In this document: piece by piece, positions 27,093 to 35,773 of the stretch
Layout of the letters: every line of letters begins with the position of its first letter
Position numbering within the stretch: the stretch's first letter is position 1
NCBI RefSeq assembly: GCF_907164555.1
Contig: NZ_CAJQZC010000009.1
Location: forward strand, 234,329 to 298,328
Origin: Paraburkholderia saeva
Lineage (GTDB): Bacteria > Pseudomonadota > Gammaproteobacteria > Burkholderiales > Burkholderiaceae
Direction: 5' to 3'
DNA length: 64,000 bases
Made by a program: the position numbers and the translations under genes
Notes under the pieces: model-generated
Told to the model about the DNA's origin: nothing
The model's input: only the letters and a program-made list of their open reading frames with translations
The model's database searches: none

Positions 27093-27108
27093 CACTAATA
27101 CATTAGTG
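27093..27108. promoter_or_regulatory. Palindromic operator candidate for the GntR regulator
   Basis: CACTAA and TTAGTG form perfect arms around a 4-base spacer, 50 bases before the dehydratase start codon. An AT-rich TATTAATA at 27015-27022, nearer the regulator gene, could be part of its -10 region. A short dyad in a divergent FCD-regulator promoter is the expected arrangement; binding is inferred. Confidence 0.6.
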
Positions 27109-27158
27109 CTTTACCATACGTTCATCCACTCGAAACCTTCCATTTCTGGACTGTCACC

Positions 27159-28433
27159 ATGACTCGCGACATCACCGTCACCCAGGTGCGGATTACGCCC
27201 ATTGCCTTCCGCGACGGCCCCCTGCTCAACGCTGCCGGCATCCATGAACCGTGGGCGTTGCGCGCCATCGTCGAACTGGAGACGAGCGATGGCCGCGTGG
27301 GTATCTCCGAGACCTACGGCGACGAACCGATGCTGCGCGTGCTCGAGCAGGCCAGGGCGCTGGTGATCGGCCTGTCGCCGTTCGACCTGAACCGGATGGA
27401 AGAACGCGTGCGCGCGTCGATCAAGGCGAGCCCCGGCGCGGTCGAATTCGAACTCGCGCCCGGTTCGCACTCGGCCAAGAACGCGCCGAAAGTCATCAGT
27501 ACGCTCGAAGTCGCGATGCTCGACCTGCAGGGGCAAATCGTCGGCGCGCCGATCGTCGATCTGCTCGGCGGCAAGGTGCGCGACGCGGTGCCCTACAGCG
27601 CCTATCTGTTCTTCAAGTACGCCGGGCACATCGACAGGCCCTATGCGCCCGACGCCTGGGGCGAAGGCCTGAGCGCGGAGCAGATCGTCGAACAGGCACG
27701 TCGCATGATCGACCTGTACGGCTTTCAGAGCATCAAGCTCAAGGGCGGCGTGTTCGAGCCGGCACACGAGATCGCGTGCATGCGCGCGCTGCACCAGGCC
27801 TTCCCCGGCATGCCGCTACGCCTCGATCCGAACGCCAACTGGTCGCTCGAAACGAGCATCGCGGCTGCACCCGAACTCGACGAGCTGCTTGAATACTACG
27901 AAGACCCCTGTCCGGGACTCGAAGGCATGGCGGAACTGGCGAAGCACACTCGCCTGCCCCTCGCGACCAACATGGTGATCACGACCATGGAAGATTTCCG
28001 TCGCGGCGCCGCGATGGGTTCGGTCAAGGTGTTGCTGTCGGATCATCACTACTGGGGCGGCCTGCGCGCGACCCAGACACTCGCGCGCATGTGCAGACTG
28101 TGGGATCTCGGCATGTCGATGCACTCCAACTCGCACCTCGGCATCAGCCTGATGGCGATGACGCATGTCGCGGCGAGCATCCCCAACCTGACCTACGCCT
28201 GCGACACACACTACCCGTGGCAGGAAGAAGAAGTCATCAAGGGTGGCCGCGTGAGCTTCGACAACGGCGCGGTACGCGTACCCACCACGCCTGGCCTCGG
28301 CGTCGAGCTCGACCGCGAGCAGCTGGCCGTGCTGCATGCCCAGTATCTGTCGTGCGGCGTGCGCAATCGCGACGACCTGAAGCAGATGCAGAAGTACGAG
28401 CCCGGTTTTACCGGCAAGAACCCACGCTTCTGA
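27159..28433 (+). CDS. Glucarate dehydratase-like enolase-superfamily enzyme
   Basis: A 424-residue enzyme with the full enolase-superfamily plan: N-terminal capping domain (1-140), the KxK base motif IKLKGG (K193, K195), metal-ligand strand RLDPNANW, EYYEDPCPG, the PLATNMVITTMEDF loop, and the His-containing MHSNSHLGISLMAMTHVAAS with a late DTHYPWQEEE. The DPNxxW, EDPC and SNSH pattern is that of D-glucarate dehydratase, which converts glucarate to 5-keto-4-deoxyglucarate. Sequence differences from E. coli GudD (for example N for G in DPNGAW) leave room for a related aldarate such as galactarate. It leads a unit with two MFS carriers. Confidence 0.85.
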   Translation: MTRDITVTQVRITPIAFRDGPLLNAAGIHEPWALRAIVELETSDGRVGISETYGDEPMLRVLEQARALVIGLSPFDLNRMEERVRASIKASPGAVEFELAPGSHSAKNAPKVISTLEVAMLDLQGQIVGAPIVDLLGGKVRDAVPYSAYLFFKYAGHIDRPYAPDAWGEGLSAEQIVEQARRMIDLYGFQSIKLKGGVFEPAHEIACMRALHQAFPGMPLRLDPNANWSLETSIAAAPELDELLEYYEDPCPGLEGMAELAKHTRLPLATNMVITTMEDFRRGAAMGSVKVLLSDHHYWGGLRATQTLARMCRLWDLGMSMHSNSHLGISLMAMTHVAASIPNLTYACDTHYPWQEEEVIKGGRVSFDNGAVRVPTTPGLGVELDREQLAVLHAQYLSCGVRNRDDLKQMQKYEPGFTGKNPRF

Positions 28434-28587
28434 TCCGGACAGACGTACGGCGCGCGATGCGCATTGCCACCTGGCAACCCGTTTCCCGGGACCCGGGTAA
28501 CGCCCTACGGGGCCGGAGCAAGCGCTAAACCGCGAACTCCGGCCGACAGCCAAAGCGCACATTCAGGGCGACACAGGAGACACCCCC

Positions 28588-29916
28588 ATGAGCAGATCGA
28601 CCCCGGCCGCGTCCGGAGCGGACCGGACCGACGCGCTGGCAGGCGCCGTGCGCAAGATCAACTGGCATGTGCTGCCGCTCTTCGTTGCGATGTTCATCGT
28701 CAACTATATCGACCGTGTGAACATCGGCTTTGTCCGTCAGAATCTGAGCGCCGATCTGGGCATCGGCGCCGCGGCCTATGGGCTCGGCGCGGGTCTGTTT
28801 TTCATCAGCTATGCGGTCTTCGAAGTGCCGTCGAACATGCTGCTGCAGCGCTTCGGCGCAAAGGCATGGCTCACACGCATCATGTTGACGTGGGGCCTGG
28901 CTGCGGTCGGCATGGCGTTCGTTCGGGGCGAGATGTCGTTCTATGCGATGCGGCTGCTGCTCGGCGCGGCCGAGGCCGGTTTCTTTCCGGGCGTCATCTT
29001 CTATTTCACACAATGGCTGCCGCGCGACGAGCGGGGCAAGGCGATGGCGATCTTTCTCAGCGGCTCGGCGCTCGCCTCGATCCTCTCCGGCCCGATCTCC
29101 GGTGCGCTGATGCTGATCAGCGGCTGGGGCCTGCACGGCTGGCAGTGGATGTTCGTGATCGAAGGCATGGCCTCGGTGGTGCTGGCCGGCTTCATCTGGT
29201 TCTGGCTCGACTCGAAGCCGCGCGACGCCAGATGGCTCTCCCGTGCGGAGCAGGACGCGATCGTTGCCTCGATAGAAGAAGAGCAGCGCCAGCGCGACGC
29301 GGTGCATGCGATCAAGCCGTCGATCTGGACGCTGCTGCGCGACCCGCAGATCCTGATTTTCTGCGTGATCTACTTCTCGGTTTCGCTGACGATCTACGGC
29401 GCGACGTTCTGGCTGCCCAGCATCATCCGCAAGATGGGCCATTTCAACGATTTCCAGGTCGGGCTCTTCAATTCGATTCCATGGCTGATCTCGATCGTGG
29501 CCATGTACTGCTTCGCGATGCTCGCGGCGCGCTTCAGGTTTCAGCAGGCGTGGGTTGCGTGCGTGCTGCTGATCGCCGCACTCGGCATGTATGCCGCCGG
29601 CAAGGGCAGTCCGATGTTTTCGTTCGTCGCGATCTGCTTTGCGGCGATCGGTTTCAAGGCCGCGTCGGCGTTGTTCTGGCCGATTCCACAGGGTTACCTG
29701 GATGCGCGGATTTCCGCGGCGGTGCTGGCGCTGATCAATTCGATCGGCAATCTCGGCGGCTTCGTCGCGCCGGCGGCCTTCGGCCTGCTCGAGCAGAAGA
29801 CCGGCTCGATCGAAGGCGGGCTCACCGGGCTCGCCCTGATGTCGGTGGTGGCAGCCGGCGTCGTTTTCTTTTCCCGGATGAAGCCGCGCGAGGGGCGATC
29901 CGCCCTCGCGCTGTAG
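28588..29916 (+). CDS. MFS transporter, anion:cation symporter (ACS) family, sugar acid type
   Basis: A 442-residue protein with 12 predicted membrane helices. ACS-family markers are the N-terminal INWHVLPLFVAMFIVNYIDR, then VNIGFVRQNLSADLG, and helix 4-5 LLLGAAEAGFFPGVIFYFTQ. Close relatives carry glucarate, tartrate or phthalate with H+. It starts 154 bases after the dehydratase gene on the same strand, so it most likely imports the dehydratase substrate. Confidence 0.9.
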   Translation: MSRSTPAASGADRTDALAGAVRKINWHVLPLFVAMFIVNYIDRVNIGFVRQNLSADLGIGAAAYGLGAGLFFISYAVFEVPSNMLLQRFGAKAWLTRIMLTWGLAAVGMAFVRGEMSFYAMRLLLGAAEAGFFPGVIFYFTQWLPRDERGKAMAIFLSGSALASILSGPISGALMLISGWGLHGWQWMFVIEGMASVVLAGFIWFWLDSKPRDARWLSRAEQDAIVASIEEEQRQRDAVHAIKPSIWTLLRDPQILIFCVIYFSVSLTIYGATFWLPSIIRKMGHFNDFQVGLFNSIPWLISIVAMYCFAMLAARFRFQQAWVACVLLIAALGMYAAGKGSPMFSFVAICFAAIGFKAASALFWPIPQGYLDARISAAVLALINSIGNLGGFVAPAAFGLLEQKTGSIEGGLTGLALMSVVAAGVVFFSRMKPREGRSALAL

Positions 29917-30067
29917 GCGGTACGCGGACCAGCCTGCCTGGCATTTTCGCCCCGTTCGCGGAAGACCGGCCGCGCCTGATGGCCGGTAATCACGTCGCCT
30001 GCCCGGCTCCGGTATTCGCCCTTTTGAAACGCATCGCTACACCCATTACAAACTTTGCGGAGACACG

Positions 30068-31375
30068 ATGAAAATGATCGAAGCCCGTTCCGTCGCCAGT
30101 GCAACGGCCGTCGGACGATACAGATGGACCATCTGCGCACTCATGTTCTTTGCGACGACGATCAACTACATGGATCGCCAGATGCTGGGGTTGCTCGCGC
30201 CGCTGCTGCAAAAAGACATTGGCTGGAACCAGGTCCAGTACGCGCAGACCGTGATGGTCTTCACCGTAGCCTATGCAGTCGGTCTCGCGACATTTGGTCG
30301 AATCGCAGACCGGATCAGCACCAAGGTGGTCTACGGCAGTGCCATGGCGATGTGGAGCCTCGCCGCGATGCTGCACGCGCTGGCGGCGAGCGTCCCCGGT
30401 TTCGCGGCCGTGCGCGGTTTGCTCGGGTTCGGCGAGGCGGCCAATTTCCCTGTCGCCATCCGCACCACGGCCATATGGTTTCCGAAGAAGGAGCGTGCGT
30501 TGGCCACGGGTCTGTGGAACATGGGCGCGACCATCGGCGGGATCGTTGCACCTGCATTCGTACCAGTCGCCGCTGTCATGTGGGGCTGGCGTGCGACGTT
30601 CGTGGTCGGAGGCGCGGCCGGCTTCGTGTGGCTGGCGGTATGGCTGCTCGTGTACCGTCCTCCCGCGGAGCATGCGTCGGTATCGAAGGACGAGCTGGAT
30701 TACATCAATTCGGACCGCGACGAAAACGTCGAGCAATCCGTGAGCTGGCTTTCCGTGCTGAAGTACCGCGAAACGTGGGCGTTCATTTTTGGCAAACTGC
30801 TGACCGATCCGGTGTGGTGGTTCTATCTGTTCTGGCTGCCTAAATGGCTCAATGAGTCGAGGCACATCGACATCGGCAATCTGGGTCTGCCGTTGATCGT
30901 CATCTACACGATGGCATCTGTCGGCAGTGTGGCTGGAGGCTGGCTGTCGTCACGGCTGATGCAGCGTTCCAGCAAACCCAATGTCGCGCGCAAGATCGCG
31001 ATGGGTGTCTGCGCGCTGTGCGTACTGCCGATTGCGACACTTTCGTATTTTCAGAGCCTCTGGTACGCAGTTTTCGCTGTCGGTCTTGCCGCGGCGGCTC
31101 ACCAGGGCTGGTCGGCGAACCTCGTCACGACCGTCGGCGACGTGTTTCCGCGCCGGATGGTGGGCACAGTGGTCGGCATCGGCGGCGTGGCAGGGATGAT
31201 CGGCTCGTTCCTCTACTCGGGCGTCATCGGCGAGACGTTGCAGCGCACAGGTCAGTACTGGGTGCTCTTTGCTGTGGGTGCATCGGCTTATCTGGTCGCG
31301 CTCGGCATCATTCATCTGCTGATGCCACGCATGACGCCCGTGAATCTGCGCGAGCAACCGGCAACTCACGGCTGA
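30068..31375 (+). CDS. MFS transporter, ACS family, hexuronate (ExuT)-like
   Basis: A 435-residue 12-helix carrier. The start RWTICALMFFATTINYMDRQ, then MLGLLAPLLQKDIGWNQ, and AVRGLLGFGEAANFPVAIR match hexuronate transporters (galacturonate/glucuronate) more than the preceding ACS gene. It follows that gene by about 150 bases. Two ACS carriers in a row suggest related but distinct sugar-acid substrates handled by one locus. Confidence 0.9.
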   Translation: MKMIEARSVASATAVGRYRWTICALMFFATTINYMDRQMLGLLAPLLQKDIGWNQVQYAQTVMVFTVAYAVGLATFGRIADRISTKVVYGSAMAMWSLAAMLHALAASVPGFAAVRGLLGFGEAANFPVAIRTTAIWFPKKERALATGLWNMGATIGGIVAPAFVPVAAVMWGWRATFVVGGAAGFVWLAVWLLVYRPPAEHASVSKDELDYINSDRDENVEQSVSWLSVLKYRETWAFIFGKLLTDPVWWFYLFWLPKWLNESRHIDIGNLGLPLIVIYTMASVGSVAGGWLSSRLMQRSSKPNVARKIAMGVCALCVLPIATLSYFQSLWYAVFAVGLAAAAHQGWSANLVTTVGDVFPRRMVGTVVGIGGVAGMIGSFLYSGVIGETLQRTGQYWVLFAVGASAYLVALGIIHLLMPRMTPVNLREQPATHG

Positions 31376-31549
31376 CGTTCCTCCTGAAGGAACAGGCGCT
31401 GGCGAACGGGTCGCGCAGCCTCAAAATCAGCATGGGGCTTCGCGGCCCGGCGGCGCCACGCTGGCCGGCGGCAAGCTTCGAACGCGCCGCCCGCGAATCG
31501 TTAGAATGATGCCGATGAGCCATCCCCTCAACCGCATCAGACGCCAGCC

Positions 31550-32254
31550 ATGCTGACCTCCTTTTTCTGGAGCGGCGAGGCCATTCGCAGTCGACACGTG
31601 AGCGATATCGTGCTGTCGGGCATCGTCGACGTGCCCGAGCCTCCTCTACGTCTGCTCGCGGACTGGCAAAGAGAGATCGCGTCACATCTTGTTCTGGAGC
31701 CTGGCGACGTCGAAGTCATGCCTTTGGCGCGAACGCTCATGCGCTGGCCGGACTACACGCGTTGCGTGCAGACGATGTCCGACTGGACGAGCGCACGTGG
31801 ACTGCCCGAAGTGCTCGCCTCGAGCGACGTCGCCCTCATGGCCTGCCGCGGCGCGAGATACCACCATGACGGCCGGCAATATGGCAGTGCGGTTTTCTGC
31901 AATCTGTTCCTGAGCGAGGACCGGGGTCTCGATCTGCACTTTCCCGCGTCAGGCCATCGCATTCCCCTCACGCGGGGAACCGCTGTGATATTCGATACGG
32001 GCCAGCCGCATGGCGTAATCCAGCGCGACAGCAGCGGTTTTAATGCCGCCCACTTCCCGCCGGACGAGGATCGCGTCCAGATATTCCTGACGTGGGAGCT
32101 TCCGGTCGAAAATACCCATGTGGGTCACGCGCTCAGGATTTCATTCGACGTCGCTCCTTCGACCGCTTCGCAACTGAATGAAGAGCAGGTCTGGCTAAAC
32201 GGCGAGCCGGTCACGGTGTGCCCCGATTCCGGTCGCTGGTGCCCGATTGACTGA
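31550..32254 (+). CDS. 2OG-Fe(II) dioxygenase-like jelly-roll protein, uncharacterised
   Basis: A 234-residue protein without a firm family assignment. Residues about 105-165 resemble a double-stranded beta-helix with spaced histidines (YHHDGRQYGSAVFCNLFLSE, then LDLHFPASGHRIPLTRGTAV and FDTGQPHGVIQR), similar to the HxD...H iron site of 2-oxoglutarate dioxygenases; the acidic residue in HHD would be the second ligand. No signal peptide. It follows the second MFS gene by 174 bases on the same strand. The oxygenase call is tentative. Confidence 0.5.
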   Translation: MLTSFFWSGEAIRSRHVSDIVLSGIVDVPEPPLRLLADWQREIASHLVLEPGDVEVMPLARTLMRWPDYTRCVQTMSDWTSARGLPEVLASSDVALMACRGARYHHDGRQYGSAVFCNLFLSEDRGLDLHFPASGHRIPLTRGTAVIFDTGQPHGVIQRDSSGFNAAHFPPDEDRVQIFLTWELPVENTHVGHALRISFDVAPSTASQLNEEQVWLNGEPVTVCPDSGRWCPID

Positions 32255-32472
32255 TCGGAGCGACCGCAACGCGGTGTTGCCCTCACACCGCGCACATGCC
32301 CGGCGCGCACCGCTACACACGTATCACCGGCTGGCGCCGACGACTGCTTGTATCATGGCGGACTGGCGCCGAACCGAAAGCCCGCGCGGACGGCCTGTGC
32401 AGATCCCGCGCCGCCCGCTGCCGCCACGCGGCGCCCACGTATCCATTCACGATGATCCAGAGGAAGACCGCC

Positions 32473-32793
32473 ATGACGGCCGCAACGCAATTCGATCAGG
32501 TTTCCGTTATCAAACGCGCCAACGTCTATTTCGACGGCAAGTGTGTCTCGCATACCGTTCTCTTCGCTGACGGCACACGCAAGACGCTGGGTGTGATTCT
32601 GCCCGGCGCGCTCAACTTCGGCACCGACGCGCCCGAACTCATGGAAGTGCAGGCTGGCCAGTGCCGCATCCGCCTCGAAGGCAGCGACGAGTGGAAAACG
32701 TATGGCGCAGGCGAGTCATTTTCGGTGCCCGGCAAGAGCCGCTTCGATATCGACGTGATCGAAACGCTCGACTACGTCTGCAGCTATCTGTAA
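32473..32793 (+). CDS. ppnP: Pyrimidine/purine nucleoside phosphorylase PpnP
   Basis: A 106-residue cupin (DUF1255, YaiE/PpnP): RANVYFDGKCVSHTVLFADG, then TLGVILPGALNFGTDAPELM, the EVQAGQCRIRL strand and the C-terminal GKSRFDIDVIETLDYVCSYL. The E. coli homologue splits many nucleosides with phosphate to give base and ribose-1-phosphate. I use the ATG at 32473 (MTAATQFDQ) with AGGAAGA upstream; the longer frame is unlikely. It ends before a hairpin shared with the convergent methyltransferase gene. Confidence 0.92.
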   Translation: MTAATQFDQVSVIKRANVYFDGKCVSHTVLFADGTRKTLGVILPGALNFGTDAPELMEVQAGQCRIRLEGSDEWKTYGAGESFSVPGKSRFDIDVIETLDYVCSYL

Positions 32794-32799
32794 AGACGG

Positions 32800-32818
32800 T
32801 CGGGCGCGAGGCGCCCGA
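32800..32818. terminator. Bidirectional hairpin between ppnP and methyltransferase genes
   Basis: TCGGGCGC and GCGCCCGA form a perfect 8-base stem with a GAG loop, 7 bases after the ppnP stop. No T-run, but the position between convergent genes fits a terminator. Confidence 0.6.
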
Positions 32819-32834
32819 TAACGGCTGCGAGTAG

Positions 32835-33695
32835 CTACGTCCTCGCTACGAGGAGTTCTTCCGCATTGTCTGGCGGCCGCAGGCCGTCTGTCCTGTCCGC
32901 GAAGTAACGGCGCGCAAGATCGGACGCCGGAACATGCCGTGCTTCCCTGAAGCCCGCTTCGCGGGCCATCGTCACAACCTCCGGCGGAGTGAAGTAGCTG
33001 ATAAACGGCGTGCCGCTTGCCCGCGCGCCCTTCTCCGCCATCTCAAGTCCGGGACGTACCTCGGGATTCGCCTGATCCAGCGGAAGCAGGAACGTCATGG
33101 CGAACGTCGATCCGTGCGCGAAGCCCGCGACCTGGCGCAGCGTCGCCGCATTCGCGTCCTTCGTGAGATACATGCTGACGCCCGTGGAGACCACGACGGC
33201 CGGCTTGCTGTCGTCGAAGCCCGCTGCCACCAGTTGATCCCGCCAGCGCTCCCCTGCCTCGAAATCGACCGGGACAAAACGCAGCCACTCCGGAATGCCG
33301 AAGCCAAGTTCGACCAGCCGGCTGCGCTTCCACGCCTGAGGCCCAGGCGGGTCGACCTCGAATACCGTGAGGCGCGAAGCGATCTCCGGCTTGCGCTGCG
33401 CGAAGCTGTCGAGGCCCGCACCGAGAATCACATACTGGCTCACCCCCTGGCCGGCCTGCTCCACGACCAGGTCTTCGATGAACCGTGCACGCGCCACGAT
33501 CGACGCGCGAAAGGGCCGCGTGAATTGCGGATCCATGTCGCCACGCAGACGCCAGTCCTCGTCAGGGGCAAGCAGCCGGAGGCCGATATCGTCTTCCAGA
33601 ACATGCGGCGGCGGGTCGGCCTCCACATGCAGCGCGCGCCACAAGGCGACGCGCGCCGCCGTGCTGTCGGGCACTTCATTTCGCTTGTCGTTCAT
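32835..33695 (-). CDS. Class I SAM-dependent methyltransferase, LCMT-like (TIGR00027 type)
   Basis: A 286-residue protein of the leucine-carboxyl-methyltransferase-like family: ARARFIEDLVVEQAGQGVSQ, then YVILGAGLDSFAQRKPE as the SAM-binding loop, VFEVDPPGPQAWKR as the acidic strand, and VVVSTGVSMYLTKD. The family is abundant in actinobacteria and Burkholderia; polyketide or other small-molecule O-methylation has been proposed for some. I prefer the ATG at 33695 to the TTG three codons upstream. Substrate unknown. Confidence 0.85.
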   Translation of the reverse strand: MNDKRNEVPDSTAARVALWRALHVEADPPPHVLEDDIGLRLLAPDEDWRLRGDMDPQFTRPFRASIVARARFIEDLVVEQAGQGVSQYVILGAGLDSFAQRKPEIASRLTVFEVDPPGPQAWKRSRLVELGFGIPEWLRFVPVDFEAGERWRDQLVAAGFDDSKPAVVVSTGVSMYLTKDANAATLRQVAGFAHGSTFAMTFLLPLDQANPEVRPGLEMAEKGARASGTPFISYFTPPEVVTMAREAGFREARHVPASDLARRYFADRTDGLRPPDNAEELLVART

Positions 33696-33949
33696 GCCTT
33701 TCAATCCTGTCCGTTTGTCTTCGAATGCTGTTGACGAGGCGAATACTGTGCCACGTCACGCACGATCGCGCGACGGCGATTCTGAGGTCCGCGGCTCATG
33801 CGGCCAGTCTGGAATGTCCAGAACCTGGCCGCCTTACATGACGTAGCGGGCTTCAGCAGGTTGGCATCGTCGCTGCAGCTTTTGCCCCGAGGTTCCCGAT
33901 CCGGTTCGCGCTGTCAGCATCTCAGGCGTTCGGTAGCACCGTGGACGCT

Positions 33950-34981
33950 TCACGCCCTCTCCAGCGACAGCTTTTCCTGACCGAGCGATTCCAGAAAGTC
34001 ACGTGCGTCGAACGCTTCGCCGGCGGTCAGTACGCCTGCCCTGTCAACGCGTCCACCGACAACACGCGCGAGCCCTTCGACCACCAGCGGCGCGCTGATC
34101 GCGTAGATGTCCTGCCCGCTTGCCGACAGGCGGCGTGTTTCGCCGCCCGAACGCACGACCACGTCCACCACGAAGCTTTGCGACGAGCGTCCGCTTTCAT
34201 CGACGGCGACCGGTGGCGACGAGTCCGGGTTCACCAGGTCCTTGACGGCCACAGCGGTCATGTACGAGCGTATCTCGGGCGTCTTCAGATGACGCGCGAT
34301 CGTCACCGTGTCGGCCATCGTGAACTCTCCAATGACCGGCTGCGTGCCGAGCGGCGCCGGGAACGTCCACTCGCCCGTCGGCGCTGCTTCCGTGCGAAAC
34401 GCCAGTTCCCCTTTCGCAAAGACAATGCGACGCCCGTCCCTACGCTGCCTCGACACCTGACCGGCGGCCCTCGTGCCAGCCGTTGGCTTCCAGCTGCTGA
34501 GCCCGTATGCAATGCTGATCTCATCCGCATGCTCCCAGCCGCCCATCGCCGCCGTAGCGAGAAGATCGCCGAGGCCGCCGAAGAACGCCATCGCCGGGAC
34601 GATCACGATGCCCGCCTCGCGCGCCCGGTCGGCGTAGTGCTCGAACGTATCCAGATTGGCCTCGATCTCCGCGGCGACGTCCAGATACGGAATCCGCGCA
34701 CGCAACGCGGCTTCGATCACCGGGGCCGATGTGCTCGCGAAGGGCCCCGCGCAATTGATGACCGCAACCGCACCCGTCAGCGCACGATCGAGCGACGCCG
34801 GGTCGTCTACCGAAGCAGGCCGGATGTCCGCTTCCGGCTGATCGGCTCCGACGGCATTCAGCCTGCTGGCATCGCGTCCGGAAAGGATGGGCTTCCAGCC
34901 ACGCGCGAGCAGTTCCGACACCACGAAGCGGCCGGTGTGACCATATGCGCCGAAGACGGCGACGGTTCGGTTTGACGTCAT
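33950..34981 (-). CDS. Saccharopine dehydrogenase-like NAD(P)-binding reductase
   Basis: A 343-residue protein that opens with a Rossmann loop (TVAVFGAYGHTGRFVVSELL), then VAVINCAGPFASTSAPVIEA and YLDVAAEIEANLDTFEHYAD, the layout of the saccharopine-dehydrogenase/trans-acting enoyl reductase group. These reduce C=C bonds or modify unknown small molecules; the saccharopine activity itself is not implied. It is divergent from a TetR gene, with a large palindrome between them 63-84 bases upstream of this start. GGAG precedes the ATG. Confidence 0.82.
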   Translation of the reverse strand: MTSNRTVAVFGAYGHTGRFVVSELLARGWKPILSGRDASRLNAVGADQPEADIRPASVDDPASLDRALTGAVAVINCAGPFASTSAPVIEAALRARIPYLDVAAEIEANLDTFEHYADRAREAGIVIVPAMAFFGGLGDLLATAAMGGWEHADEISIAYGLSSWKPTAGTRAAGQVSRQRRDGRRIVFAKGELAFRTEAAPTGEWTFPAPLGTQPVIGEFTMADTVTIARHLKTPEIRSYMTAVAVKDLVNPDSSPPVAVDESGRSSQSFVVDVVVRSGGETRRLSASGQDIYAISAPLVVEGLARVVGGRVDRAGVLTAGEAFDARDFLESLGQEKLSLERA

Positions 34982-35043
34982 TGCAGAACTCCAGTTGTCA
35001 GGGTGGTTCTTCAAACGGCGGACAGAAAAACAGGCGAAACCAT

Positions 35044-35065
35044 AACGATACAGATCTGTATCGTT
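35044..35065. promoter_or_regulatory. 22-base perfect palindrome, TetR operator candidate 1
   Basis: Centred on AGATCT at 35052-35057, with both sides fully complementary for 11 bases (left half AACGATACAGA). It shares its core TACAGATCTGTA with the second palindrome, whose centre is 32 bases away. Lying between the reductase and TetR start codons, it is the likely operator for the regulator, covering the reductase promoter. Confidence 0.75.
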
Positions 35066-35080
35066 TAAAAGAGAGTAGAG

Positions 35081-35092
35081 TACAGATCTGTA
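35081..35092. promoter_or_regulatory. 12-base palindrome, TetR operator candidate 2
   Basis: TACAGATCTGTA, identical to the core of the first palindrome and about three helical turns away (32 bases centre to centre), so two dimers could sit on one DNA face. It is nearer the TetR start, consistent with autoregulation. Confidence 0.7.
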
Positions 35093-35164
35093 GCGTGTCA
35101 AGCGCAATCCTGGTACAGTGCCCAGAGCATGGAAAATCTGCGTTTCCCAAAAAGAGAACCTCTC

Positions 35165-35773
35165 ATGAGCAAAGCCACAGTCGCCACAGCAAAAGAAGCC
35201 GTCAACGCCGGTTCGCCCAGCGTCCGGGACCGCGTACTCGATACGGCGGCCGAGCTGTTCTATCAGGAAGGCGTGAGGGCCGTCGGCGTCGATCTGGTCG
35301 TCGAACGTTCGGGGGTTGCGAAGACGAGCCTCTATCGACACTTCGCGACCAAGGATGAACTCGTGGCCGCCGTGCTCGAACGCGATGACGTGAACTACTG
35401 GGATGCGTGGGACAGGATCGCGAAGCGCCACAAGAATGCGCCGGGAGATGAACTCAAGGCTCACCTGCAATGGATCGCCCGCGACATCGCAACGCCGAAA
35501 TATCGCGGCTGCCCGTTTCTCAACGTGGCGACCGAGTTTCCGGCACCGGACCATCCTGCACGGGTGGTGTCCGTGAGGCACAAGGTGGAATTGCGCCGCC
35601 GTCTCAGCGCACTCGTGAAGCAGATCGGCATTGCCAGGCCCGATAGTCTGGCGAGCCAGATCGCGCTGCTTGTCGACGGTGCCTACGTATACGGGCAACT
35701 CACCAGAGAGGCCGCGCAGCCGCTCGTGCCGGCGGCGCTCGCGCTGATCTCGGCTGCGGAAAACGCGGGCTGA
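35165..35773 (+). CDS. TetR family transcriptional regulator
   Basis: A 202-residue TetR regulator: helix-turn-helix at residues about 18-62 (AAELFYQEGVRAVGVDLVVE, then RSGVAKTSLYRHFATKDELV), and an all-helical ligand domain with GCPFLNVATEFPAPDHPARV, a motif of the YcdC/TetR_C group that senses electrophiles or lipophilic ligands. I choose the ATG at 35165 (MSKATVATA); an ATG at 35129 would add 12 residues. Its stop codon abuts, with no spacer, the stop codon of the convergent GST gene. Two palindromes upstream suggest it represses itself and the reductase gene. Confidence 0.9.
   Translation: MSKATVATAKEAVNAGSPSVRDRVLDTAAELFYQEGVRAVGVDLVVERSGVAKTSLYRHFATKDELVAAVLERDDVNYWDAWDRIAKRHKNAPGDELKAHLQWIARDIATPKYRGCPFLNVATEFPAPDHPARVVSVRHKVELRRRLSALVKQIGIARPDSLASQIALLVDGAYVYGQLTREAAQPLVPAALALISAAENAG

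Noticed and set aside
28464..30071. Open frame of 535 codons over the first MFS gene
   Set aside because: Shadow of the carrier gene in another frame, with no recognisable domain.
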